Origin: BACL21 sp038141525
GTDB lineage: Bacteria; Bacteroidota; Bacteroidia; Flavobacteriales; Flavobacteriaceae
DNA: 64,000 bases
Direction of reading: 5' to 3'
Assembly (NCBI GenBank): GCA_038141525.1
Contig: JAYQIF010000008.1
Coordinates: 620,001-684,000, forward strand
Part shown: positions 47,774 to 57,833 of the stretch, one piece after another
How the letters are laid out: each line of letters opens with the position of its first letter
How positions within the stretch are numbered: the first letter of the stretch is position 1
The notes under the pieces: generated by a model
Database searches by the model: none
What the model was told of the DNA's origin: nothing
What the model saw: the letters and a program-made list of their open reading frames with translations, nothing else
Translations under genes and position numbers: made by a program

Positions 47774-49599
47774 CTAGTGATTCATTTCTTCTTCATTTTC
47801 CTGAAGCGGTAAGTCCTGAGGTGTGTAATCTTGTCCAGGAATTACATAATCACTATCGTCGGTATTGCGTTTGCTGTAGTCATAAGCCCAACGGTGTACT
47901 GATGGGATTGGCCCGTCCCAGTTTCCATGGATGTGGTTCACTTCTGCAGTCCATTCAAGCGTATTGGATTTCCAAGGATTTTTTGGTCCTAGTTTTCCGA
48001 AGAACATCGATGAGATAAAGTTGTACAAGAACACCAATTGAGCCGCTGCCGCGATAAAGGCAAAAATAGTGATGATCACATTAACATCGGCCAAGTCATC
48101 AAAGTACGGGAAGGCTGTATTTGTATAATAACGTCTTGGTAGACCAGCCATTCCAATAAAGTGCATCGGGAAAAAGACCCCATATGCACCTATGGCGGTC
48201 ACCCAAAAGTGAACATAACCAAGATTCTTATTCATCATACGCCCTTCAAACATCTTAGGGAACCAGTGGTAAACCCCCGCAAACAAACCATAGAGCGCCG
48301 ATATACCCATAACTAAGTGGAAGTGGGCCACAACAAAATAAGTATCGTGCACATTAATGTCCAAAGCACTGTCTCCAAGAATAATTCCTGTAAGTCCACC
48401 CGTAATAAAGGTCGAGACCAGACCGATGGAAAAGAGCATCGCCGGATTCATCTGCAAATTACCTTTCCACAATGTGGTGATGTAGTTGAAGGCCTTAACC
48501 GCAGAAGGAATCGCAATAAGTAAGGTTGTAAAAGTAAATACGGATCCCAAGAAAGGATTCATACCTGAGATAAACATGTGGTGCCCCCATACGATGGTCG
48601 ATAAGAAGGCGATGGCAATGATCGAGGCCACCATAGCGCGATATCCAAAAATAGGTTTACGTGCATTCGTGGCGATTACCTCAGAGGTGATCCCCAATGC
48701 TGGTAATAATACGATATAAACTTCTGGGTGCCCTAGGAACCAGAATAAGTGCTCGTAAAGTACCGGCGATCCCCTTGATGGTGCAATACTTCTCCAGCAA
48801 TATAAATATCACTTAAGAAGAAGGATGTCCCAAAACTACGGTCCATAATCAACATAAGTGCCGCAGACAAAAGTACTGGGAATGATACCACACCGATTAT
48901 TGCTGTTACAAAGAAGGCCCAAATGGTAAGCGGCAAGCGCGTCATGGACATTCCTTTGGTACGCAGGTTAATTACGGTAACGATATAATTCAAAGAACCC
49001 AATAAGGAAGAGGCGATGAAAATTGCCATAGACACAAGCCAAAGAGTCATCCCAGCTCCCGAACCAGGAATCGCTTGTGGTAAGGCACTCAGTGGTGGAT
49101 AGATCGTCCATCCCGCAGAAGCTGGTCCTGCCTCAACAAACAAGGACATGACCATGATCAAACTCGAGAGGAAAAACAACCAAAAGGAGACCATATTCAA
49201 GAATCCAGAGGCCATATCTCGCGCTCCAATCTGTAGTGGAATAAGCAAGTTACTGAAGGTTCCACTCAGGCCAGCGGTCAACACGAAAAAGACCATAATC
49301 GTCCCGTGAATAGTCACCAAGGCTAAGTAGACACTCGGATCCATAACCCCGTCTAATCCCCATTTGCCAAGCAATACTTCGTAAATAGGAAATTGTTTGT
49401 CGGGCCAAGCCAACTGCATTCTAAAAATTAAGGACATCCCGATTCCAATGATTCCCATAAACAAACCTGTAATGAGGTATTGTTTTGAAATCATTTTATG
49501 ATCTTGACTAAAAATATATTTGGTGACAAAAGTCTCCTTGTGATGATGTCCGTGATCCTCCTGCTGGTCTACTGCTAAATCGTGTGCGTGTGCTGACAT
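47774..49599 (-). CDS. ctaD: Cytochrome c oxidase subunit I (one frameshift)
   Basis: CtaD holds the heme a, heme a3-CuB reaction centre and part of the proton pathway. The repaired protein has about 608 residues and twelve helices. Seen in the sequence: heme a ligand His in VTIHGTIMVFFVLTAGLSG; CuB ligand His in WFLGHPEVYI; His-His in TIVWGHHMFISGMNP; and HFHLVMG with the heme a3 and second heme a ligands. The frame is broken near 48771, where a G4 run needs one more G; repaired it reads HHQGGSPVLYEHLFWFLGHPEVY. The N terminus is rich in His (HAHDLAVDQQEDHGHHHKE), as is common in Bacteroidota. It is the last gene of the act-cta operon. Confidence 0.96.
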
Positions 49600-49615
49600 A
49601 TCTTTTCTTATTTTT

Positions 49616-50680
49616 TTATTGAACTACTAGAGTATTGCCTACTGAACCTTGCTCTGCAAGCCAAGCCTCAAATTCCTCTTGGGTCTCCACTACAATCTTC
49701 ATCTGCATATTGTAATGGTTATTCCCACAAATTTTGTTACACAACAATAAATAATCGAACTCGTATGGGTCTAAAGCCTCCTCTCCACTGGCCTGTAACA
49801 CTTTACTCTTTTCTCTTCTGATATTATTGATGTCTTGTACTTTAGCCACCATATCGTCGTTAAGTCTCATTTCCTGTGTGGTCATGGTCGGTGTAAAGGC
49901 AAATTGAGTGACCATCCCGGGAACACAATTCATTTGGGCGCGAAAGTGCGGCATATAAGCCGAGTGCAATACGTCTTGTGAACGCATTTTAAACAACACT
50001 TTTTGCCCCACAGGTAAGTGTAATTCAGAAACCACGATATCGTCTTGACTGTTCGGATCCGTGAGATCTACCCCCAGGACATTGGCTCCCTCGATAAGTC
50101 GAACATTGGCATCCCCTAACACATTATCCGTTCCACTGTAGCGCGCCCGCCAGTCGAATTGATAAGCGTACAGTTCAACGACCATCGGGTCCTCATCTGG
50201 TTCCAAATTCATTATATCGGTCCAAGTAAATAACCCGTAAATAATGAGTCCTGCCAGTACGATCACCGGAATAATGGTCCAAATAAATTCCAGCTTATCG
50301 TTATCGGCGAAAAAGGTCGCTTTTTGACCCTGACGTCCATGATATTTGTAGGCAAAGAAATGTAAGAGCCATTGTGTTATGATCCCGACCACAAAAATCA
50401 GCACCATGGATATCAACCACAATTGATCAATATCAACTCCGTGCTCAGAGGCCGCCTGAGGCAAGAATACCTTACTCCACTTATAATGCGAGATAAACGC
50501 CAAGACGTAAATAAAGACAACAAACATGAGCATGAGCTTACCATTGATTTTGTTGTCCTCATCATTGGCGATTTCGTCTGCTGTGTCGGACTTTGGTTTA
50601 GAGAGATCGAATATTTTGGACATTTGCCAAAGCGCAACACCAAAAAGAACGATTACTAATACTACTAAAAATGCGGTCAT
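49616..50680 (-). CDS. ctaC: Cytochrome c oxidase subunit II with CuA site
   Basis: CtaC receives electrons at the CuA centre and passes them to heme a. The 354-residue protein carries the CuA ligands in LLLCNKICGNNHYNMQMKIV (CxxxCxxxHxxM) and the acidic electron-docking residues in DPNSQDDIVVSELHLPVGQKVLF. There are four N-terminal hydrophobic segments instead of the usual two: TAFLVVLVIVLFGVALW, LMLMFVVFIYVLAFI, LWLISMVLIFVVGIITQWLL, and FIWTIIPVIVLAGLIIYGLF. Extra N-terminal segments occur in Bacteroidota. It is intact, 17 bases upstream of ctaD and 24 bases after actF. Confidence 0.95.
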   Translation of the reverse strand: MTAFLVVLVIVLFGVALWQMSKIFDLSKPKSDTADEIANDEDNKINGKLMLMFVVFIYVLAFISHYKWSKVFLPQAASEHGVDIDQLWLISMVLIFVVGIITQWLLHFFAYKYHGRQGQKATFFADNDKLEFIWTIIPVIVLAGLIIYGLFTWTDIMNLEPDEDPMVVELYAYQFDWRARYSGTDNVLGDANVRLIEGANVLGVDLTDPNSQDDIVVSELHLPVGQKVLFKMRSQDVLHSAYMPHFRAQMNCVPGMVTQFAFTPTMTTQEMRLNDDMVAKVQDINNIRREKSKVLQASGEEALDPYEFDYLLLCNKICGNNHYNMQMKIVVETQEEFEAWLAEQGSVGNTLVVQ

Positions 50681-50704
50681 CGTATGTCTACTTTATACGT
50701 TTAA

Positions 50705-52129
50705 TTAATAATGAAATTGCTTACTCTCCTTAATGAATGGGTTATTTTTGGCTGTTAGCGGCGCTTTGGTTAGCGTATTGAATACCACATAGACGAACAG
50801 TCCAAAGAAAAACATCAAGGCACCGATCTCCGGAACACCTATGGTCCAACTCTCTCCTACAGTAGCCGGCATCACCATATTGAATACATCCAAATAGTGC
50901 CCGGCAAGAATGACAATTCCTGCCATAACCACAAACCAGTTGACACGCTTGTAATCACTATTCATGAGCAACAATAATGGAAATACAAAATTCATCGCAA
51001 TCATACCAAAGAACGGTAACTTATAATCTTCAATCCGGGTCACGAAATAGGTCACCTCTTCCGGAATATCAGCATACCAAATCAGCATGAATTGTGAAAA
51101 CCATAAATAAGTCCAAAAAATACTAAATCCAAACATAAACTTCGCCAAATCATGAATATGACTGTCGTTCACTTCTTCTAAATAGCCTTGTGACTTTAGA
51201 TATATAGTGACAAGGGCGATTACTGTAATGGCACAAACCATCATGCCCGCAAACACATACCATCCAAACAGGGTACTGAACCAGTGTGGGTCGAAGCTCA
51301 TGATCCAATCCCAAGACATAATAGATTCAGTAACGATAAAGAAGACCAGGAACCCTGCCGAGAGTTTAAAGTTTTTCTTGAAAAAACTGTGATCCTCTGC
51401 GGAGTCATCGGCGATTGAATATTTTCGAGACAACCAGCGATAAGCATTCCATCCCAAAAGGAAAATTAAAGCACGAATCATGAAAAACGGCACGTTGAGG
51501 TAACCGCTTTTTCCGGCAATAATTTTATCATAATGAGCGCTTTCTGGGTTGACGAGCTCTGGGTCCATCCAATGAAAGATATGGTTAAGTCCTAAGGCCG
51601 AGGCCAAAAGCAATACCAACACACCCACAGAAGCTACCGGCAAATAGCCCGTAACCCCCTCCATAACGCGAAATAAAATTGGCGACCAACCCGCTTGGGC
51701 TGCATATTGTATGGCATAAAATGCCAATGCCCCGAGGGCGATCATGAAAAAGAAAAAAGAGGCGATGTATAGTGCAGACCATGGTCGATTTTGCATTTGA
51801 TGCATCACATGTTCTAGATGCTCTTGATGAGGATCAACAGTGGCGTGGGCCCCGTCATGACCTGCTGCTACTGCATGATGACCTTCTTCCATGTGCATGT
51901 CTCCCTCGTGGTTTTGTTCGTGATTTGACATCTCATGACCTTCAGCCCCATGACCTGCATTAGCATGATCTTCAGTGGCGTGTTCCTCACCGTGATGTGC
52001 ATCGGCCATCATTGCGGCGACATCATCCGTGGTCTTTGGAGCAGACAAAAATCCAGCTACGATTCCTACGGCTCCTAAAACCATAAAAACCAGGGCAAAT
52101 ACTTTTAATTTATTGGGTAGCGTGTACAT
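50705..52129 (-). CDS. actF: Alternative Complex III subunit ActF (NrfD-like) with His-rich loop
   Basis: ActF is the smaller of the two NrfD-like membrane subunits of Alternative Complex III, the quinol:cytochrome c oxidoreductase. The 474-residue protein has an N-terminal helix (VFALVFMVLGAVGIVAGFL), a His-rich insertion of about 70 residues (17 His, residues 43-112), then about nine further membrane helices including YLNVPFFMIRALIFLLGW and ESIMSWDWIMSFDPHWFSTLFGWYVFAG, typical of ActF. It is the last act gene, followed by ctaC after 24 bases. The His-rich insertion is longer than I would expect and is discussed as a finding. Confidence 0.92.
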   Translation of the reverse strand: MYTLPNKLKVFALVFMVLGAVGIVAGFLSAPKTTDDVAAMMADAHHGEEHATEDHANAGHGAEGHEMSNHEQNHEGDMHMEEGHHAVAAGHDGAHATVDPHQEHLEHVMHQMQNRPWSALYIASFFFFMIALGALAFYAIQYAAQAGWSPILFRVMEGVTGYLPVASVGVLVLLLASALGLNHIFHWMDPELVNPESAHYDKIIAGKSGYLNVPFFMIRALIFLLGWNAYRWLSRKYSIADDSAEDHSFFKKNFKLSAGFLVFFIVTESIMSWDWIMSFDPHWFSTLFGWYVFAGMMVCAITVIALVTIYLKSQGYLEEVNDSHIHDLAKFMFGFSIFWTYLWFSQFMLIWYADIPEEVTYFVTRIEDYKLPFFGMIAMNFVFPLLLLMNSDYKRVNWFVVMAGIVILAGHYLDVFNMVMPATVGESWTIGVPEIGALMFFFGLFVYVVFNTLTKAPLTAKNNPFIKESKQFHY

Positions 52130-52151
52130 ATCTTTTGCGATTCTCTTTGTC

Positions 52152-52745
52152 CTATTGTTTTACTTCAGTTTCAGGCTCGAGCAATGGCGTGCCTTCAAGA
52201 GTGGCTTTCAAATTCATCACGTGTTGCGTGATGGCCCAGCGCTCCTCCTGATTGGTTTGAGAGGCGTATGACCCCATCGAGTTTAGCCCGTACATCTGAA
52301 CGTGATAGACCCCCCCTTCGGTGATCAAACGACCTGGGTCTGCATAGCTTGGAATTCCCAAGATTTTTTTGCGTTTCACCAAGATGCCTTGACCGTCTCC
52401 CTTTTCTCCATGGCAAACAGCACAGTAGATATCATACATGGCTTTTCCCTTGTCTAAGCTCTCCTGTGTTACGGCCAAAGGGTTCTTAAGGGTCGCTTTT
52501 GCATCATTTAACCCTTCTGTTGTATTCGGGTAATCATAAGGCTCCCATCCTCGTGGGACAGTACCGTCTACAGGAAGCATGGCCTCTTGTCCCGAAGGAA
52601 ATACGTCATAAGCACCATAAGTCTCATAACCTACAGGACGATACATATTCGGCATGTATTGATAATTCGGCTTTGCGGAATCAAAACACGAGGTCATGAT
52701 CAACGCCGCTAGGGTCATTATCGTGAAATTTATCGTATTCTTCAT
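52152..52745 (-). CDS. actE: Alternative Complex III subunit ActE, mono-heme cytochrome c
   Basis: ActE is the mono-heme cytochrome c lipoprotein subunit of ACIII. From ATG 52745 it has 197 residues: a lipoprotein-type signal ending MTSC, the heme-binding motif YCAVCHGEKGDGQG, the axial Met region QMYGLNSMGSYASQ, and a C-terminal ...LLEPETEVKQ tail. It would pass electrons from the ActA hemes to the oxidase. The start follows the actD stop by one base (TGATATG). A longer TTG start at 52772 is unlikely. It is intact. Confidence 0.94.
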   Translation of the reverse strand: MKNTINFTIMTLAALIMTSCFDSAKPNYQYMPNMYRPVGYETYGAYDVFPSGQEAMLPVDGTVPRGWEPYDYPNTTEGLNDAKATLKNPLAVTQESLDKGKAMYDIYCAVCHGEKGDGQGILVKRKKILGIPSYADPGRLITEGGVYHVQMYGLNSMGSYASQTNQEERWAITQHVMNLKATLEGTPLLEPETEVKQ

Positions 52746-52746
52746 A

Positions 52747-53286
52747 TCAGTGGGCATCTTGCTCTTGTTCAACTATATTTAACTCCACAGCACCTGTGGC
52801 CTTTAACACTTTCATCATGGCGTCAACGTCTCCATGGCTCGCATCAATGGCCATTAGAAAATGATCATCTGTTGTTCGAGGATCTGGGTTTTCGGCCTTT
52901 TTGAACGGCCAAAGTTTGCTGCGCATATAAAAGGTAATCACCATTAGGTGGGCGGCAAAAAACACAGTCATTTCAAACATAATCGGAACAAAAGCTGGCA
53001 TATTTTCTATGTAACTAAAGCTAGGCTTTCCTCCAATATCTTGAGGCCAGTCCTCAATCATGATAAAATTCATCATCAAAATGGCCACAGTTAAACCAAC
53101 CACACCGTACATGAATGAGGTTATTGCGATACGTGTTCCTTCTAGCCCCATGGCTTTATCGAGTCCGTGTACCGGAAAGGGTGTGTAAACCTCCTCAATG
53201 TGATAGTGTTCGGCACGAACCGATTTGACGGCATTCATCAGAATGTCATCGTCATTGTAGAGCGCGTGAATTACTTTCGAGGCCAT
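52747..53286 (-). CDS. actD: Alternative Complex III subunit ActD
   Basis: ActD is a two-helix membrane subunit (DUF3341) of ACIII. The 179-residue protein has DDILMNAVKSVRAEHYHIEEVYTPFPVHGLDKAMG, the start of the family, and two helices, SFMYGVVGLTVAILMMNFIM and FVPIMFEMTVFFAAHLMVITFYM. It is intact and fits snugly between actC (2 bases) and actE. No enzymatic function is expected; it is thought to stabilise the complex. Confidence 0.95.
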   Translation of the reverse strand: MASKVIHALYNDDDILMNAVKSVRAEHYHIEEVYTPFPVHGLDKAMGLEGTRIAITSFMYGVVGLTVAILMMNFIMIEDWPQDIGGKPSFSYIENMPAFVPIMFEMTVFFAAHLMVITFYMRSKLWPFKKAENPDPRTTDDHFLMAIDASHGDVDAMMKVLKATGAVELNIVEQEQDAH

Positions 53287-53288
53287 AA

Positions 53289-54743
53289 TTAACTTTTTTT
53301 AGATTTTTTGCCTTTGGCAGCAGTTGCTTTAGGCATCACATAATGCTTAGCATCATCCCCTTCCTTTTCCCGGAGTGTTTTGTACGTACTTCCTGAGGCT
53401 TTCAAAATCGATTTAACTTCAGCTTGTGCGATAACCGGGAAGGTTCTCGAGTACAAAAGGAATAGGACAAAAAAGAATCCGATAGTCCCAATGAATATTC
53501 CAATATCCACAAAGGTTGGCGAGAACATGGTCCAAGATGAGGTCAAATAATCACGATGTAATGACGTCACAATGATCACAAAACGCTCGAACCACATACC
53601 GATATTTACGACAATCGAAATAAAGAATGAGAACATAATGCTGGTACGCAGTTTTTTAAACCACATGAATTGAGGCGAAAAGACATTACAAGTCATCATT
53701 GACCAATACGCCCACCAGTAAGGACCTGTGGCCCGATTCAAGAAGGCATATTGTTCGTATTCAACGCCTGAATACCACGCGATGAATAACTCAGTGATGT
53801 AGGCTACACCCACAATCGAACCAGTAATCATGATCACGATATTCATGAGTTCGATGTGTTGGATGGTGATATAATTTTCAAGGTGAGACACCTTGCGCAT
53901 GATGATCAGCAGGGTATTTACCATCGCAAATCCAGAGAAAATTGCCCCCGCCACAAAATAAGGTGGGAAAATCGTCGTATGCCATCCAGGGATTACTGAG
54001 GTCGCGAAGTCAAAAGATACAATGGTGTGTACAGAAAGTACCAGCGGTGTTGCCAATCCAGCGAGCACCAAAGAAACTTCCTCAAAACGCTGCCAGTCTT
54101 TGGCACGTCCACTCCATCCAAACGACAGAATGCTGTAAACACGTTTTGTGAATGGTGTAATGGCTCGGTCTCGAATCATTGCGAAATCAGGCAGTAAACC
54201 GGTCCACCAGAATACAAGAGACACTGATAAATAGGTCGAAATCGCAAACACGTCCCAAAGTAGTGGTGAGTTAAAGTTCACCCAAAGTGAACCAAATTGA
54301 TTTGGAATGGGCAGTACCCAATAAGCCAACCAAGGACGTCCCATGTGGATGATTGGGAATAATCCTGCTTGGATTACTGAGAAAATGGTCATGGCCTCGG
54401 CCGAACGGTTGATGGCCATACGCCATTTTTGGCGGAACAACAGGAGAACCGCAGAAATGAGCGTTCCTGCGTGTCCAATACCAACCCACCAAACGAAGTT
54501 GGTGATGTCCCAGGCCCAATTCACCGTCTTGTTGAGTCCCCAAACACCAATCCCGGTAGAGATTGTGTAGATGATACATCCCAATCCCCATAAAAATGCG
54601 ATCAGAGCGATGGTAAAGACTATCCACCAAGACTTATTGGCCTTGCCCTCTACTGGAGCCGCTACATCGACGGTAACGTCGTGGTAGGTTTTGTCTCCCG
54701 TAACTAGGGGTCTTCTAATAGGTGCTTCGTAATGCGACGCCAT
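53289..54743 (-). CDS. actC: Alternative Complex III subunit ActC (NrfD/PsrC-like quinone-site subunit)
   Basis: ActC is the large NrfD-like subunit with about ten membrane helices and the likely menaquinol oxidation site. The 484-residue protein has the NrfD start NKSWWIVFTIALIAFLWGLGCI, WDITNFVWWVGIGHAGTLISAVLLLFRQ, and GWHTTIFPPYFVAGAIFSGFAMV. The C terminus is Lys-rich. It starts 23 bases after actB and is followed by actD after 2 bases. It is intact. Assignment is by family pattern and position. Confidence 0.95.
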   Translation of the reverse strand: MASHYEAPIRRPLVTGDKTYHDVTVDVAAPVEGKANKSWWIVFTIALIAFLWGLGCIIYTISTGIGVWGLNKTVNWAWDITNFVWWVGIGHAGTLISAVLLLFRQKWRMAINRSAEAMTIFSVIQAGLFPIIHMGRPWLAYWVLPIPNQFGSLWVNFNSPLLWDVFAISTYLSVSLVFWWTGLLPDFAMIRDRAITPFTKRVYSILSFGWSGRAKDWQRFEEVSLVLAGLATPLVLSVHTIVSFDFATSVIPGWHTTIFPPYFVAGAIFSGFAMVNTLLIIMRKVSHLENYITIQHIELMNIVIMITGSIVGVAYITELFIAWYSGVEYEQYAFLNRATGPYWWAYWSMMTCNVFSPQFMWFKKLRTSIMFSFFISIVVNIGMWFERFVIIVTSLHRDYLTSSWTMFSPTFVDIGIFIGTIGFFFVLFLLYSRTFPVIAQAEVKSILKASGSTYKTLREKEGDDAKHYVMPKATAAKGKKSKKS

Positions 54744-54766
54744 ATCTATATTTGAATTTCTTTAAT

Positions 54767-57700
54767 TTATGCTTCGTTTGTGTTTCTCACCTTCGCCTGG
54801 TAAAAGACGTTTGGCTTGGTACCCACTGCTTCAAGTAGGTGATACATTCTATCGTCTTCTTTGAGCGTTGCCACTGTACTGTGCTCATCATTGATGTCTC
54901 CAAATTGGATCGCACCAGTCTCACAAGCTGCAGAACACGCTGTTTTGAATTCTCCGTCCTTGATCACACGCCCATCACGCTTGGCATCCAAAATGGTCTT
55001 TTGCGTCATTTGGATACACATAGAGCATTTCTCCATCACCCCACGAGAACGAACCACCACGTCTGGGTTGAGTACCATTCGGCCCAAATCGTTATTCATG
55101 TGGTAATCGAACTCCTCATTTTTATTGTACAAGAACCAGTTGAAACGACGTACTTTATAAGGACAGTTATTCGCACAATAACGAGTTCCTACACAACGGT
55201 TATACGCCATGTGGTTCTGTCCTTGACGCCCGTGTGAGGTTGCTGCCACAGGGCATACAGTCTCACAAGGTGCGTGGTTACAATGCTGGCACATAACGGG
55301 CTGGAACGCAACTTGCGGATTGTCCGCCGCCTGTTCCATTTCTGCAAATTCAGAAAGCGAACTACCTAAACCAGAAATATTATCTTTTTTGTCCGCATCG
55401 GCAGCGAAACTCTCTTCACTCGAGTAATAACGGTCAATACGCAACCAGTGCATGTCACGGCTACGACGCATTTCGCTTTTTCCAACTACAGGAACGTTAT
55501 TCTCAGCATGACAAGCGATCACACAAGCCCCACAACCCGTACAAGCGTTGAGGTCAATCGATAAGTTAAAATGATGTCCAATTGAACGATCGAATGAATC
55601 CCATAGATCGGCCTCAGGCGAGGTCACTGGGATTTCTTTATGGTCTTTGGAGACCTTTGGAATAGCATTCCAATGCTCCTTGTCTTTGGTATTGAATATT
55701 TCCAGGGTAGTTTCACGAATAATATCGCGCCCCATCATGGTATTGTGCAACTGAATACACGCAAATTCATGGGTCCCTTCGACTTTTTCAATTTTTACCG
55801 CTTGAACGTTGCTGAAATCCTTGTATAGAGCGTAGGCATTGACCCCTGTTTGCATTTCAGACTGAATCGAGGCTTTTTGACCATAACCAAGAGCCAAACC
55901 GACGGTTCCTGGCGCTTGTCCTGGTTGAATCAGTACTGGCACCTTTTCTAAAACCACATCACCAACACTGACTCGGGCATAGTCACCATTTAAAGCGCCG
56001 TTGGCCACATGCTTGTTCGTGAGCCCTAAACCTGCCGCATCTGAAGCAGAAACAGTTAGGTAATTATCCCAAGTCGCTCGAGAAATAGGATCAGGTAATT
56101 CTTGGAGCCAAGGGTTGTTGGCTTGACGACCGTCACCGAGGCCCGTTTTAGTGTAGAGACAAAGTGCCATGGCGTCACCTGTATCGAAGTGACGGGGTGG
56201 CGTCCCGGTTTCTGGTAGTTTCCCGTAATCTGCTGCGTAATCACTGCTGAACACTCCGTCGTGTAATGCTTTACTCCAAGAAGCTCCCGAAAGTATATTG
56301 TCTTGCCAGAATGCTCTCAAGTAATCGTGATAAGACTCTGTTGTTCCTGTCCATGCTAACAAACATTCCTGGAACTGACGAGTGTTGAACAAAGGACGTA
56401 TGGTAGGTTGTACCAAAGAGAACATCCCTTTTTTGGCTTCTACGTCACCCCAAGCCTCTAGATAGTGTGGGGTTGCCGCGACGTACTTAGCAGCAGCGGC
56501 GGTCTCATCAGCACGCATGGCAAAAGCAAGGGTAAATTCAAGATTCTTATAAGCATCGGCAAAAGTGGCATCAGGAAACGTATATAATGGATTGACACCA
56601 GCGGTAATCAAACCTTTGATTTTGCCATTTTTAACGCCGTCGATTACTTTTTGTACTTCGGTACTCGATCCAGAGAATTTCATGATCGGACGAGTGGCGT
56701 CCATCACCTCAGAACCAAGGGAAGTATTGTAATTTAAAACTTTCTTTTGGGCCATCGGGCAAGGCAGACCACAAACGAGCACTCCTTTACTGCCTGACTT
56801 CTCTAGAGCACGTTTGGCCTGCTCAGCAGCAGGACGAATCGCTTCAGGGACATCAGCCAGCGATTTGGCACCAGTGATATATCCCAATACAGCTGCTTGC
56901 TGGGCTGGTGAGGCTGGAACTCGCTTGTCTGCGTTGGCTCCACTCAGGCTCATGTTGGCTTCAAATTGAATATGACGAGACATGCGTCCGTCCTTTGGGA
57001 CTCGGCTTTTTGCATACCCTGCTTCAAAACCTCCCCTTGCCAATCGCCTAAGAAGTCTGCGCCAATAGAAACTATAGTTGATGCTTTGCTGAAATCGTAA
57101 TCCGCTAAAGCGCGCATTCCGTAAACTTCTTGAAAAGCATCTAAGGCTTCACTCACAGACACCATATCATAGGTTACGTGCTTGACATTTGGATACTTTG
57201 AAGTAAACTTTTTAATAAGGTCGGCAGTACTCGGGCTTGCAAAACTCTGAGTGAGTAAAATTACCTCTGCATCTTTGAGGGCCTCAAGTTGGGTTGCCAC
57301 AGAACCATCTAAATCAGACCAGGTTGCATCTTGTCCGTTCGCCTGTGGTCCCATCAATCTGTTTTTGTCATACATCGATAAAACCGAGGCATGAACGCGG
57401 GCAATAACTCCGCCGAGGTCTCCCCCTAAATCGTTACGTTCTATTTTGATCGGACGACCTTCTCTTGTTTTTACCAGTACCGATGCAAAATCAAATCCGT
57501 CCGAAATGGTGGTTGCATAATAATTCGCCACTCCTGGCACGATTTCGTCGGGAGCGACTACATAAGGAATCGACTTGATGACCGGCCCTTCACACGCCGC
57601 TAAAGAAGCTGCAGCTGTTGAAAAACCAACGTACTTTAGAAAATCACGACGGGTGGTTGAGGATTGCTCCAGAACTTCCTTATCGCCTAAAAACTGATCG

Positions 57701-57804
57701 GTCGGAATGGGCTGTGCAAATTCATTTTGCTTGAGGGATTCAACCACAGTACTTTCTGGGTTTAACTCCTCGATACTTTTCCAATATTTCTTATTTGATG
57801 CCAT
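54767..57804 (-). CDS. actB: Alternative Complex III subunit ActB, iron-sulfur and molybdopterin-like subunit (one frameshift)
   Basis: ActB combines a molybdopterin-oxidoreductase-like region, which has lost cofactor function in known ACIII, with four Fe-S clusters. The repaired protein has about 1,010 residues. It begins with a Tat-like region TTRRDFLKYVGFSTAAASLAAC, in which the Cys may be lipidated. The C-terminal ferredoxin part has CTGCGACVIACHAENNVP, CQHCNHAPCETVCPVAAT, YCANNCPYKVRRFNW, and CSMCIQM, giving the cluster ligands. The frame is broken near 57035, where a G4 run needs one more G; repaired it reads DWQGGGFEAGYAKSRVP. It follows actA by 29 bases. Confidence 0.95.
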
Positions 57805-57833
57805 AATATGCGCTCTGAAAATTCTGATCTAAA

